Source: CAXSEF01 sp050955025 (GTDB lineage: Bacteria > Pseudomonadota > Alphaproteobacteria > Acetobacterales > Acetobacteraceae). From it: DNA of 15,970 nucleotides. Position 1 is the stretch's first letter; every line of letters begins with the position of its first letter. A program made the translations under genes and the position numbers. Below are positions 7,482 through 15,800 of the stretch, piece by piece. The DNA lies in contig JBPBQX010000116.1 of the NCBI GenBank assembly GCA_050955025.1, positions 1-15,970 of the forward strand, read 5' to 3'. A model generated the notes under the pieces. That model was not told the DNA's origin, did not search any database, and worked only from the letters and a program-made list of their open reading frames with translations.

Positions 7482-8185
7482 TACGCCTCTTCGTCCTCGA
7501 ACCGGAAGCCGACGCCACGGATGCTGGTGATGAGCGGCTTCTCGCCGGGACGCTCGATCTTGCGGCGGAGCTTGCCGACATGAACGTCCACGAGATTCGT
7601 CTCGACAAAAAAACGATACTGCCAGACAGATTCCAGCAGCATCTGCCGGGTGATGTCCTGGCCGGGCCGTCGCATGAGGTACTCGAGCAGCCTGAACTCG
7701 CGCGGCAGCAGCTCGATGTCACGCGCGCCGCGTCGCGCCGTGCGCCCGATCAGGTCGAGCGTCAGGTCGCCGACCCTGAGGCCGGTCTGCCGCGTGTCCT
7801 GTACGCGCCGGAGCAGGGCCGCGATGCGCGCTGCAAGCTCCAGAAGCGAGGCCGGCTTGACAAGATAGTCGTCGCCGCCGGCCTCGAGTCCGAGCACGCG
7901 GTCGTCGACGGCGCCCAGCGCGCTCAGGATCAGGACCGGCGCCAGGACACCGCGTCCGCGCAGTTCGGCGACAATCGAGATCCCGTCGCCGTCCGGCAGC
8001 GTGCGGTCGACCACCAGCAGGTCCGGCGCACCCGTGGCGAGCAGGGTCAGGGCTTCCGCCCTGGACGCGGCATGGCGCACGTCGTAGCCGCGGTTGACGA
8101 GGTCGAGCCTCACCTGGTCGGCGAAGTCGAGGTCGTCCTCGATGACAAGGATCGTCCGGCGCACCGGCGTCATGGCTGGCAGCAT
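7481..8185 (-). CDS. OmpR/PhoB-family two-component response regulator
   Basis: A 234-residue transcription factor. The receiver domain (about 13-125) has the acidic pair Glu17/Asp18, phosphoacceptor Asp60 in LLVVDRTLPDG, Ser88 and Lys110 in DDYLVKPAS. The winged-helix DNA-binding domain (about 137-230) has LLPREFRLLEYLMRRPG, the recognition-helix segment TNLVDVHVGKLRRKI and the terminal IRGVGFRFE hairpin. ATG 8185 is chosen because AGGAAG sits five bases upstream; ATG 8173 is the alternative, and the open frame further upstream is not protein-like. No histidine kinase gene is in the window, so its partner is unknown. It is divergent from the hydrolase-like gene with 112 bases between the starts, so shared or autoregulated control is plausible but not shown. 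Confidence 0.93.
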   Translation of the reverse strand: MLPAMTPVRRTILVIEDDLDFADQVRLDLVNRGYDVRHAASRAEALTLLATGAPDLLVVDRTLPDGDGISIVAELRGRGVLAPVLILSALGAVDDRVLGLEAGGDDYLVKPASLLELAARIAALLRRVQDTRQTGLRVGDLTLDLIGRTARRGARDIELLPREFRLLEYLMRRPGQDITRQMLLESVWQYRFFVETNLVDVHVGKLRRKIERPGEKPLITSIRGVGFRFEDEEA

Positions 8186-8297
8186 CAGTGCTTCCTGGTC
8201 CGTTGTTCCTCCGGCCGTGCCGCCACGCCCGCCCGCAGCCCTGGACAAGTCGCCACGCCTTGCCCAACCCTGGCCACGGGATCGGAGGTGGACCAGG

Positions 8298-9338
8298 GTG
8301 GTGACAAGACGCGCCTGCCTGCTGGCGGCAGCATCGGCGGCGCTCCGGACGGGCGACGCGCGGGCACAGGAAAGCGCGCCGGCCATCCTCGACGCAAGCC
8401 GGGTTCCGTGGGTCGGTGCGGCCGGGCGCGCCGCCTATGCGGAGTTCGTGCGCTCCAACCTGCCGCGCGCCTTCGCGGTGTCGGAGGACGGTCGTCACGG
8501 CTGGGCCGGAGGCGCCACGGCCGCGGAAGCACGCACCGCGGCGCTGGCAGCCTGCGCTGCGAAGGCGCCCGGCGGAAACGCGCCGCCTTGCGTCGTCTAC
8601 GCAGACGGCCTCGACATCGTGCTGGCCGGCCGGGACTGGCGGGCGCCGCCGCCGCCGCCGCTGATCGGCACCTGGAACTACGCATTCGTGCCGGACCCGC
8701 GCTTCCTGTGGCACGGCCCATCAACGGCGGCAGGAGTCTACGTGTGGGCGCACGGCAAAGGCGGCGGTGACAGCCGCTCGATCCAGCCGCAGCCTCACGT
8801 GAGGCTGTTCAACAACGCCGGCTGGGACATCGTGCGCTTCGACCGGGACCCCGTGGCCGACGACGTCGATCGCGCGACCGGCTGGCTGCACGACGGACTG
8901 GTGGAACTGCGTCGTCGCGGCTGGGCGAGGATCGCAGCCGGCGGGCAGTCGCGCGGCGGCTGGAACTGCCTGCGCATGCTCGACACACCCGGAACTGCGG
9001 ACCTGCTGGTCGCCATCTCCCCTGCAGCACACGGCAACGGCGGCAGCGTGTTCTCCGGCGACCAGGATGACGACCTGCGCCGGATCGTGGTCAATGCCGG
9101 GCCAAGTCGCACACGCATGGTGTTCGCCCAGTTCGGCGGCGACGCGTTCATCGGCGATCCCGACGCTCGCGTCGCCCAGATTTCCCGGCTGCGGCCCAGG
9201 CTTGGAGGACTGCTTATCATCGACCGGCCCGGCGGCTTCGTGGGTCACACCGCCGGCACCGGACCTGCCTTCGCGTCCGCGTTCGGGCCGTGCATACTTG
9301 AATTCGCAATGTCGCCAAATCCTGGCAGCGCATGCTGA
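8298..9338 (+). CDS. Exported alpha/beta-hydrolase-like protein with DUF4189-like N-terminal region
   Basis: 346 residues from GTG 8298, which has GGAGG (8284-8288) nine bases upstream; the adjacent GTG 8301 is the alternative. A Tat-like signal (TRRACLLAAASAAL, cleavage near ARAQ) suggests export. Residues about 57-108 (AFAVSEDGRHGWAGGATAAEARTAALAAC...CVVYADGLDIVL) resemble the small DUF4189-like repeat found in many exported proteobacterial proteins. A Pro-rich hinge (116-121) leads to a hydrolase-like domain with AHGKGGGDSR (151-160), the nucleophile elbow GGQSRGG (Ser218), possible acids Asp282 or Asp287, and His317 in GGFVGHTAG. The family resemblance is moderate and the substrate unknown. 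It lies divergent to the response regulator and may be its target (inference). Confidence 0.75.
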   Translation: MVTRRACLLAAASAALRTGDARAQESAPAILDASRVPWVGAAGRAAYAEFVRSNLPRAFAVSEDGRHGWAGGATAAEARTAALAACAAKAPGGNAPPCVVYADGLDIVLAGRDWRAPPPPPLIGTWNYAFVPDPRFLWHGPSTAAGVYVWAHGKGGGDSRSIQPQPHVRLFNNAGWDIVRFDRDPVADDVDRATGWLHDGLVELRRRGWARIAAGGQSRGGWNCLRMLDTPGTADLLVAISPAAHGNGGSVFSGDQDDDLRRIVVNAGPSRTRMVFAQFGGDAFIGDPDARVAQISRLRPRLGGLLIIDRPGGFVGHTAGTGPAFASAFGPCILEFAMSPNPGSAC

Positions 9339-9364
9339 GGTCCCGGATCCGCGCTCGGGCTCAG
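9335..9364. terminator. Hairpin spanning both stop codons of convergent genes
   Basis: CTGAG (9335-9339) pairs with CTCAG (9360-9364) and CCCG (9342-9345) with CGGG (9356-9359), with a two-base bulge. The stem includes the TGA of the hydrolase-like gene (9336-9338) and the TGA of the opposing lipoprotein gene (9363-9361). No T-tract follows, so a shared terminator role is only a possibility. Confidence 0.35.
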
Positions 9365-9657
9365 GGCATGTCGGCCGCGCCGACCGGCAGCGAGTTCACG
9401 CTCTGCGGCATCCCGTTAGCGCCCTGTCCAGGCATCATCACCTCGCGGCCGGAGGTTACGACCGAGGCCATCTCGGAGCCGCTGGCGAAATTCGGATACT
9501 GCTGGCTGCCGACGTCGGGCATCACCGGCTCCGCGGTGAGCGACACGCCGCCGGCCGCGAAGTTGCTGTTGGCGTTGCTTGCCAGACTACCGACGCCCGA
9601 GGAGGCGCAGCCGCTCAACAGGCCGGCCGCCGTGAGAAGGATGATCCCGTAATTCAT
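9361..9657 (-). CDS. Small lipoprotein of unknown function
   Basis: 98 residues with a clear lipoprotein signal: MNYGIILLTAAGLLSGC, where LLSGC is the lipobox and Cys17 the lipidation site. The mature part (about 82 residues) is Ser/Gly/Ala/Asn/Pro-rich and low in complexity, probably flexible, with several Met residues (VMPDVG, VMMPGQ). Ser-Ser after the Cys would favour outer-membrane delivery in Enterobacteria, though that rule may not hold here. ATG 9657 is preferred because GGTGGA lies eight bases upstream; a GTG at 9669 is in frame but overlaps that site. It is convergent with the hydrolase-like gene, and only 22 bases separate the stops. An imperfect -10-like TTTAAT is visible upstream on the minus strand near 9766. 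I do not recognise a family. Confidence 0.72.
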   Translation of the reverse strand: MNYGIILLTAAGLLSGCASSGVGSLASNANSNFAAGGVSLTAEPVMPDVGSQQYPNFASGSEMASVVTSGREVMMPGQGANGMPQSVNSLPVGAADMP

Positions 9658-9795
9658 GATGCATTCCACCGTTGGGTTTCACGTTTGCCGGTCGCTCGCC
9701 GTGGCGTCACACCGGCACCTGTCGCTGGAAGACAGCATCCTCTTCCGGTGGGGTGGCATCCATTAAACTCGGTTTTAAGGCTTGCTGCCCCCCGG

Positions 9796-9984
9796 CCAGG
9801 AAGCAAGGTCGGGCTCTCCCGCCGCTGGCCCTTCCAAAAGTCCAGGAGGGCTGTTGGAAGGGCTAGGCTACACTCGGACCCGCAAAGTGTCCGAGCGCCC
9901 TTTGATCCCCTCACCTAGGGGATGCGTTCCAAGGGCGCCGCCTTTGGCGGAGCTTGAGGCAGAGCCTCAACCTTGCTTTCCAGG
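9796..9984 (+). mobile_element. Hairpin-rich repeat element, copy A
   Basis: About 189 bp bounded by imperfect terminal inverted repeats (AAGCAAGGT 9801-9809 against ACCTTGCTT 9970-9978, with CCAGG-like outer ends). Inside are five stems: GCCCTTCCAA/TTGGAAGGGC (9828-9863), a weak CAAAG/CTTTG stem (9883-9904), ATCCCCT/AGGGGAT (9905-9923), CCAAGGGC/GCCTTTGG (9929-9947, one G-T pair) and TTGAGGC/GCCTCAA (9954-9970). The last four match copy B in order and spacing. CCCGG occurs just outside both ends (9791-9795, 9985-9989), a weak candidate target duplication. It carries no gene. Its right end contains the stop codon of the outer-membrane-factor gene. Confidence 0.7.
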
Positions 9985-11598
9985 CCCGGGCCCGGCAGTG
10001 CCTTGCGCCGCCGTGCTCAGCCCTTTCGTGTCGGGCAGGTCGTGGCGCGTCCATCCTCCGCCGAGCGCGCGGATCAGCGCCACGCTGGCCTCCAGCCTGC
10101 GGGTACGCAGGTCGATCACGGCGCGCTCCGCCTGCAGGGCCGCGGTCTGCGCGGTGACGACCTCGAGGTAGCTCGACGCGCCGTCCTTGTAGAGGTTCGT
10201 GGCCATGGCCTCGGTCTGCCCGGCCGCCGTCGCCGCGCCGGCCTCGTCGCGCGCCTCGCGGCCGAGCCACTCGATCTGCGACAGGCTGTCCTCGACCTCG
10301 CCGAAGGCGCGCAGCACGGTGCCGCGGTAGTTGGCGACCGCGAGGTGGTAGGCCTCGACTGCGCCGCTCTCCTCGGCACGGCGCAGCCCGCCCTCGAAGA
10401 GCGGCATGGTGAGGCCTGGCCCGAGCGCCCAGAAGCTGTCCGGCAGGCTGAAGATGTTGAACGAGCTGGCGACAAGGCCGTAGACGAGGTCCAGCGACAC
10501 CGTCGGGTAGAACGCGGCGCGTGCCACGCCGATCGTGGCGTTGGCCGCCACCATCTGCCGCTCTGCGGACGCGATGTCCGGCCGGCGCTGCAGCAGCGAC
10601 GAGGGCAGCCCGGTGGCGATCAGCGGCAGGCGCAGCAGGACCGTCTCCGGCGGGATCGACAGCTGCTCCGGCGCGAGGCCGACCAGGGTCGCTATCGCGT
10701 GCTGCATCAGGGCGCGACGCGAGGCCACGTCTGCGACCTGCGCGCTGGCGTCGTCGAGCTGGGTCTGCGCGCGCGAGACGTCCTGCCCGGACGCGATCTT
10801 GCCGGCGAAGCGGTTCTGCGTGAGCGCGAGGGCCTGGCGGTAGGTGGCCTCGGTGCGGGACAGCACGCCCGCCTGCGCGTCGAGCCCACGCAGGATCAGC
10901 ATGTCGTCGGCAAGCTCGGCCTCCAGGCTGAGGCGCACCGTGGCCAAGTCGGCGGCGCTGGCCTCGGCCGAGGCACGCCCAGCCTTCACCTCGTTGGCGA
11001 CGCGGTGCCACAGGTCGATCTCGTAGACCGCCTGCGCGTCGATGCCGTTGTTCAGGTACTGGTTCGGCTGGCCGCGCCCGCGCCTGGGCCGTCGGTTGGA
11101 CTGGCGGTCGGTCTGGATCTGGCCGCCGACGCTCACCGTGGGGAACAGGCCGGCCTCCGCCTCGGCGGCGAAGGCGCGGGCACGGCCGAACGAGGCCAGC
11201 GACGCCGCGAGGTCCGGGCTGTCCGGCTCCAGCCGCGCCTCCAGCCGGTCCAGCTCCGCGTCGCCGTACAGCGTCCACCAGTGGCCGGCGTCGAGCCGGT
11301 CCGCGGGTACCGCCACGTGCCAGGAGGCGGCCTCCGTGTAGCTGGCGGGGATGCTCACGACCGGCATCACCCGATGCGGGGCGAGGTCGCAGCCGGCCAG
11401 TGCCGCCGCCAGGCCGCACAGGAGCGACGCCCGGCGTAGGCAGGCAAGGCCGGGCGCTGCCCGGACCCGCAAAGGGCCCGAGGCCCTTTGATCTTTTGAC
11501 TCAAGCAAAGGATTCTCAAGGCGAGCCTTGAGCGGAGTCCAGAGGCAGAGCCTCTGGCCTTGCCTTCCTGCCCGACCCTCCCGGCGCGGCGTCGTCAC
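9967..11598 (-). CDS. RND efflux outer-membrane factor lipoprotein (NodT/OprM family), signal region interrupted by a repeat element
   Basis: The outer-membrane channel of the efflux operon. The lipobox LAAALAGCD and a conserved start of the mature chain (WWTLYGDAELDRLEARL) are followed by two outer-membrane efflux repeats with long helices and barrel strands, such as GLFPTVSVGGQIQTD, YEIDLWHRVANEVKAGRA, LLQRRPDIASAERQMVAANATIGVARAAFYPTVSLD in two parts, and SYLEVVTAQTAALQAERAVIDLRTRRLEASV. The domain is complete. GTG 11598 overlaps the adaptor stop (GTGA) and gives 543 residues with Cys70 as lipidated residue. Residues 7-56 are encoded by element B and its target duplication; without them the signal is 19 residues plus Cys. 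TTG 11472, inside a stem of the element, is an alternative start giving 501 residues and a usable signal. The last codons and TGA lie in element A. Confidence 0.88.
   Translation of the reverse strand: MTTPRREGRAGRQGQRLCLWTPLKARLENPLLESKDQRASGPLRVRAAPGLACLRRASLLCGLAAALAGCDLAPHRVMPVVSIPASYTEAASWHVAVPADRLDAGHWWTLYGDAELDRLEARLEPDSPDLAASLASFGRARAFAAEAEAGLFPTVSVGGQIQTDRQSNRRPRRGRGQPNQYLNNGIDAQAVYEIDLWHRVANEVKAGRASAEASAADLATVRLSLEAELADDMLILRGLDAQAGVLSRTEATYRQALALTQNRFAGKIASGQDVSRAQTQLDDASAQVADVASRRALMQHAIATLVGLAPEQLSIPPETVLLRLPLIATGLPSSLLQRRPDIASAERQMVAANATIGVARAAFYPTVSLDLVYGLVASSFNIFSLPDSFWALGPGLTMPLFEGGLRRAEESGAVEAYHLAVANYRGTVLRAFGEVEDSLSQIEWLGREARDEAGAATAAGQTEAMATNLYKDGASSYLEVVTAQTAALQAERAVIDLRTRRLEASVALIRALGGGWTRHDLPDTKGLSTAAQGTAGPGPGKQG
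11437..11579 (+). mobile_element. Hairpin-rich repeat element, copy B, inserted in the outer-membrane-factor signal peptide
   Basis: A 143-bp element with terminal inverted repeats (AGGCAAGGCC 11442-11451 against GGCCTTGCCT 11556-11565, outer parts similar), flanked by the 7-bp direct repeat CCCGGCG at 11430-11436 and 11580-11586. Internal stems are CAAAGGGCC/GGCCCTTTG (11470-11490), ATCTTTTG/CAAAGGAT (11491-11513, one wobble), CTCAAGG/CCTTGAG (11515-11532) and CCAGAGGC/GCCTCTGG (11539-11557). It shares order, loops and blocks such as GGACCCGCAAAG and GAGGCAGAGCCTC with copy A, in the same orientation. It encodes no protein of its own and resembles a MITE or REP-type element; any transposase would be elsewhere in the genome. 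Confidence 0.8.
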
Positions 11599-12878
11599 GG
11601 TGCCGAGGCCGGTGCCGGACCCGGCGGCGCCCCCGTCGCGGCGGATGCGGTCTCGCCTCCGGCGACTGCCGGCGCCGGCGCCACGTGCACGGCTTCCCCG
11701 GCGTCGAGCCCGTCCGAGGGGTGGTCGATCACCCGGTCCGTGGCCGACAGCCCCGAGAGGACCTCCGCGGTCTCGCCGAAGTCGCGGCCGAGCTGGACGG
11801 ACTTCAGGACCACCTTGTCGTCCCGGTCCAGGGTGGCGACCTGCATGCCATGCTCGCGGAACAGCAACGCCCCGGTCGGGATCTGGAGCAGGCCTGCGCG
11901 CTGCGGGATGTCGAAGCTGACCTCGGCGAAGGTGCCCGGCCACAGCACCCCGTCGGGATTGTCGGCGGTAAGCTCGACCAGCACGGTGCGCGACTGCTCC
12001 TCGATCGCGCCGGCGGTGGTGGCCAGCCGCGCCTGGAACACGCGGCCGGGGTACTGCGACAGGGCGAGGCGCGCGTGCAGCCCGGGGGTCAGCTCCGCGG
12101 AGTCCGCCTGGGGCACGCGGACGTAGACGCGCATGCGGTGGGTGTCGGCGACGCTGAACAGCGGCGAGCCGGCGCTGCTGCCCGCGGTGGTCAGGGCGCC
12201 GATGTCGATGTTGCGCGCCGTGACCACGCCGTCGAGCGGCGAGACGATCCGCTTGAAGCTCTCCAGCGCGAGCAGACGCTGCACGTTGGCCTGCGCGCCC
12301 ACCACGGAAGCGCGGCGCGCCGCGGCGTCACCGGTCTTCTCGTCCGCGCTCTGCTGCGAGACGGAGTTGCTGGCGAGCAGCGCGTTCCAGCGCTTCGCGG
12401 TGAGCGCCGCGAGGTCCGCGTCGGCCTGGCGCTTCACCAGCTCGGCGCGCGCCTCCAGCAGTTGCTGGTCCAGGTCGGGGGTCTCGATCTCGGCGAGCAC
12501 GTCGCCCGTGCGCACCTTTGCGCCGATGTCCTTGTACCAGGCCTTCACGTAGCCGCTGACGCGGGCGTAGATCGGCGCCTGGAAGTCGGCCTGGATCGTG
12601 CCAGGAAGCCGCAGCACCTGGGTCGCCGGCGCGGCGGCCGCGCGGATCACCGTCACGGTCGGCACTGCCACGGCGTCGGTCCAGGCCTGCAGCTCGGCGT
12701 GCGAGCGCTGCCGGCTGACGATGCCGAAGGTCGCGACGCCGGCCGCGAGCGCCAGGGCGAGCACGCCGACGACCCGGCCGCGGCGCCAACCCGACCGGGA
12801 AGCCGGGATCGCGAGGGAGATGGGCGCGGCCGCGGGTGCGCGCACCGTGCCGGATAGGGGGTCGGGGATGTCGGTCAT
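11595..12878 (-). CDS. RND efflux periplasmic adaptor (membrane fusion protein)
   Basis: A 427-residue adaptor that should link the inner-membrane pump to the outer-membrane channel. A hydrophobic N-terminal anchor spans about residues 34-54 (VVGVLALALAAGVATFGIV) after a cytoplasmic stretch with RSGWRRGR. The split lipoyl domain is visible as APIYARVSGYVKAWYKDIGAKVRTGDVLAEI (about 101-131, in two overlapping halves) and SPLDGVVTARNIDIGALT (213-230). An alpha-hairpin (about 135-205) lies between them, then beta-barrel and membrane-proximal domains (YVRVPQADS, LWPGTFAEVSFDIP, IPTGALLFR). The tail is Ala/Pro-rich. The ATG lies 13 bases after the pump stop with GGAG five bases upstream, and the stop overlaps the next GTG start, so all three genes form one operon. 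Confidence 0.93.
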   Translation of the reverse strand: MTDIPDPLSGTVRAPAAAPISLAIPASRSGWRRGRVVGVLALALAAGVATFGIVSRQRSHAELQAWTDAVAVPTVTVIRAAAAPATQVLRLPGTIQADFQAPIYARVSGYVKAWYKDIGAKVRTGDVLAEIETPDLDQQLLEARAELVKRQADADLAALTAKRWNALLASNSVSQQSADEKTGDAAARRASVVGAQANVQRLLALESFKRIVSPLDGVVTARNIDIGALTTAGSSAGSPLFSVADTHRMRVYVRVPQADSAELTPGLHARLALSQYPGRVFQARLATTAGAIEEQSRTVLVELTADNPDGVLWPGTFAEVSFDIPQRAGLLQIPTGALLFREHGMQVATLDRDDKVVLKSVQLGRDFGETAEVLSGLSATDRVIDHPSDGLDAGEAVHVAPAPAVAGGETASAATGAPPGPAPASAP

Positions 12879-12891
12879 GCTGGCTCCGGCG

Positions 12892-15800
12892 TCAGGCTGC
12901 CGCGTGCCCGGCGGACGCGGAAAGGCGCGCCGCCGCGGCGGAAACGCGGGCGTGGGCGATGCTGAACACGACGGGGACGAAGAACAGCGTGGCCAGGGTC
13001 GCGCAGGCCAGGCCGCCGATCACCGCGCGGCCCAGCGGCGCGTTCTGGTCGGCACTCAACGCCATGGGCAGCATGCCGATGATCATCGCAAGCGCCGTCA
13101 TCAGCACCGGGCGGAACCGGGTGAAGCCGGCCTCCAGCGCCGCCTCGGCCGCTCCCATGCCCGATGCCAGCTGCTCGCGCGCGAAGCTGACCACCAGGAT
13201 GGAGTTCGCGGTGGCCACGCCCATGCACATGATCGCGCCGGTGAGCGCCGGCACCGACAGCGTGGTACCGGTGACGAACAGCATCCACACGATGCCGGCG
13301 AGCGCCACCGGCAGCGCGGTGACGATGACGAACGGGTCCAGCCACGACTGGAAGTTCACGACGATCAGCAGGTAGATCAGCACGATCGCGAAGGCGAGGC
13401 CGGCGAACAGCTGGCTGTAGGCCGAGGTCATCGTCGTCACCTGGCCGCGCAGCGCCACGACGGCGCCGCGCGGGAGGTCGTGCGCCGTCTCGGCGATGAT
13501 GCGGTCGATGTCGCCGGCCACCGCGCCGAGGTCACGCCCGTGGGTCGCCGCGTAGATGTCGAGCACGGGGCGCACGTTGTAGTGCGACACCACCGCGTCG
13601 CTGGCGCCCGGCGAGACCTGCGCCAGCGCACCGAGCGGCTCCGAGCCGGTGCCGGCGGTGATCGGCAGGTTCCGCAGGCTGCCGAGGCTGTCCATGTCGT
13701 ACTGCGGCGTCTGCACCACGATCGGATAGGACACGCCGGTCTTCGGGTTGAGCCAGAAGGTGGGCGCGCTCTGGATGCTGCCGGCCAGCGTGTCGAGCAT
13801 CGTGGTGGCGGCGTCGCGCTCGGTCAGCCCCACGGTGCCGGCGAAGCTGCGGTTCATCGCGACGTCCAGCGTCGGCTGGTCGCTGCGCTGCTGCAGCCGT
13901 GCGTCGGCGACGCCCGCGACGTGGGAGATGCGGCCCAGCAGCTCGGCGGCGTAGCGGCGGTTGGCCGCCTGGTCGGGGCCGGAGACCTGCACGTCGAGCG
14001 GCGCGGGCAAGCCGAAGTTGAGGATCTGCGTGACGATGTCGGCGGGCAGGAAGGCGAAGGAAGTGCCGGTGAAGCGGCGCGGCATGCGGTCGCGCAGGCG
14101 GTCCACGATCGCCTCCGCGGAGCCGTGCCCCGGCCGCAGGGACACCAGGATGTCCGCGTCCTCGGAGCCGATGGTGCCGGAGTTGGAGTAGGCCATGTTG
14201 ATGCCGCTGATCGGCAGGCCGATGTTGTCGACGATGTTGCCGAGCTCGGCGGGCGCGATCTGCGTGCGCAGGAATGCCTCGACGTGGTCGCACAGCTCGG
14301 CGGTTTCCTCGATCCGGGTGCCGGTCTGGGCGCGCAGGTGGATCCTGATCTGGTCGGCCTCGACGGCGGGGAAGAAGTCGCGGCCGAGGAACGGCGCCAG
14401 GCCGAAGGAGACGAGCACCACCGCCAGGAAGCCGGCCACGAAGCGCCAGCGCAGCGCGAGCGCCGCGACCAGCAGGGCGCGGTAGCCGGCGGTCAGCCGC
14501 TCGAAGCGGCGCTCGAAGCCGCGCTGGAACAGCACCAGCGGGTTGCGCGAGCGCGCCGTGCCGGCCTCGTGCGGATCGTGGTGGTCCTGGCCGCGCAACA
14601 GGGCGCTCGCCATGGTCGGCACCAGGGTGCGGCTGAGCACGTAGGACGCGATCATCGCGAACACCACCGCCTCGGCCAGCGGGCGGAACAGGAAGCCGGC
14701 CACGCCGCCGAGCGCGAACATCGGCACGAACACGATGCAGATGCACAGCAGCGACACGGTGGCCGGCACCACGATCTGCGCCGCGCCGTCGAGGATGGCG
14801 CGCTCGATGTCCTTGCCCTGCTCAAGGTGCCAGTTGATGTTCTCGATCGTCACAGTGGCGTCGTCCACCAGGATGCCGACCGCGAGCGCCAGCCCGCCCA
14901 GCGTCATCACGTTGATGGTCTGGCCGAGGGCGGACAGCGTGGCGAGCGAGGCCAGGATCGCCAGCGGGATCGACACGGTGATGATCAGCGTCGAGCGCCA
15001 GCTTCCCAGGAAGACCAGGATCATCACGCCGGTGAGTGCCGCCGCGATCACGCCTTCGCGCACCACGCCGGTGACCGCGGACGTCACGAACACCGACTGG
15101 TCGCCGATCGGGCTCAGCGTCAGGCCGGGCGGCAGCGAGGCGCGGATCTGCGGCAGCAGGCGCTTGACCCCGGCGATCACGTCGAGCGTGGACACGGAGC
15201 CGGACTTGAGGATGGTCATCAGCACGGCGTGGCTGCCGTTGACGCGCACGAGGTTGGTCTGCGGCGGGCTGCCGTCGTGCACCTGCGCCACGTCGTGCAC
15301 GTAGATCAGCGTGCCGTCGACGCGCTTGATTGGCAAGTCGTTGAGCGAGGCGATGCGGCGGGGCGCGTCGTTCAGGTCGACGGTATACTCGAAGCGGCCG
15401 ATCTTCTCGGTGCCGGTGGGGATGATGAGGTTCTGCGCCGCCAGCGCCTGGACCACATCCTGCGCCGAGAGGTGGTGGGACTGCAGCGCGTGCTGGTCGA
15501 GGTCGACCTGCACCTGGCGCACCTTGCCGCCGTATGGCGAAGGGATGGCTGCACCCGCGACGGTCGCGAGCTGCGGGCGGATGAAGTTCTGTGCGGTGTC
15601 GAACAGCTGCGACTGCGACAGCGTCCTGCTGGACAGGGCGAGTTGCAGGATCGGCACGCTTGAGGCGTTGAACGTCAGCACGTAGGGGGGCGTGATGCCC
15701 GGCGGCAGCAGCTTCAGCACGGTCTGCGAGGCCGCGGTGACCTGTGCCAGCGCCGCGTCGATGTTCACGCCGGGCTGGAAGAAGATCTTGACCACGCCGT

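Noticed and set aside
9796..11579. CRISPR array or tRNA-like interpretation of the repeated hairpins
   Set aside because: There are only two diverged copies 1.5 kb apart with no regular spacers and no cloverleaf. Terminal inverted repeats and a target duplication fit a mini mobile element better.
12598..15663. A 1,021-codon open frame on the plus strand opposite the pump gene, with other long antisense frames
   Set aside because: Its composition (His/Arg/Asp/Gly/Val-rich) is the usual shadow of a GC-rich coding strand. It has no family motifs and lies wholly opposite a well-supported RND pump.
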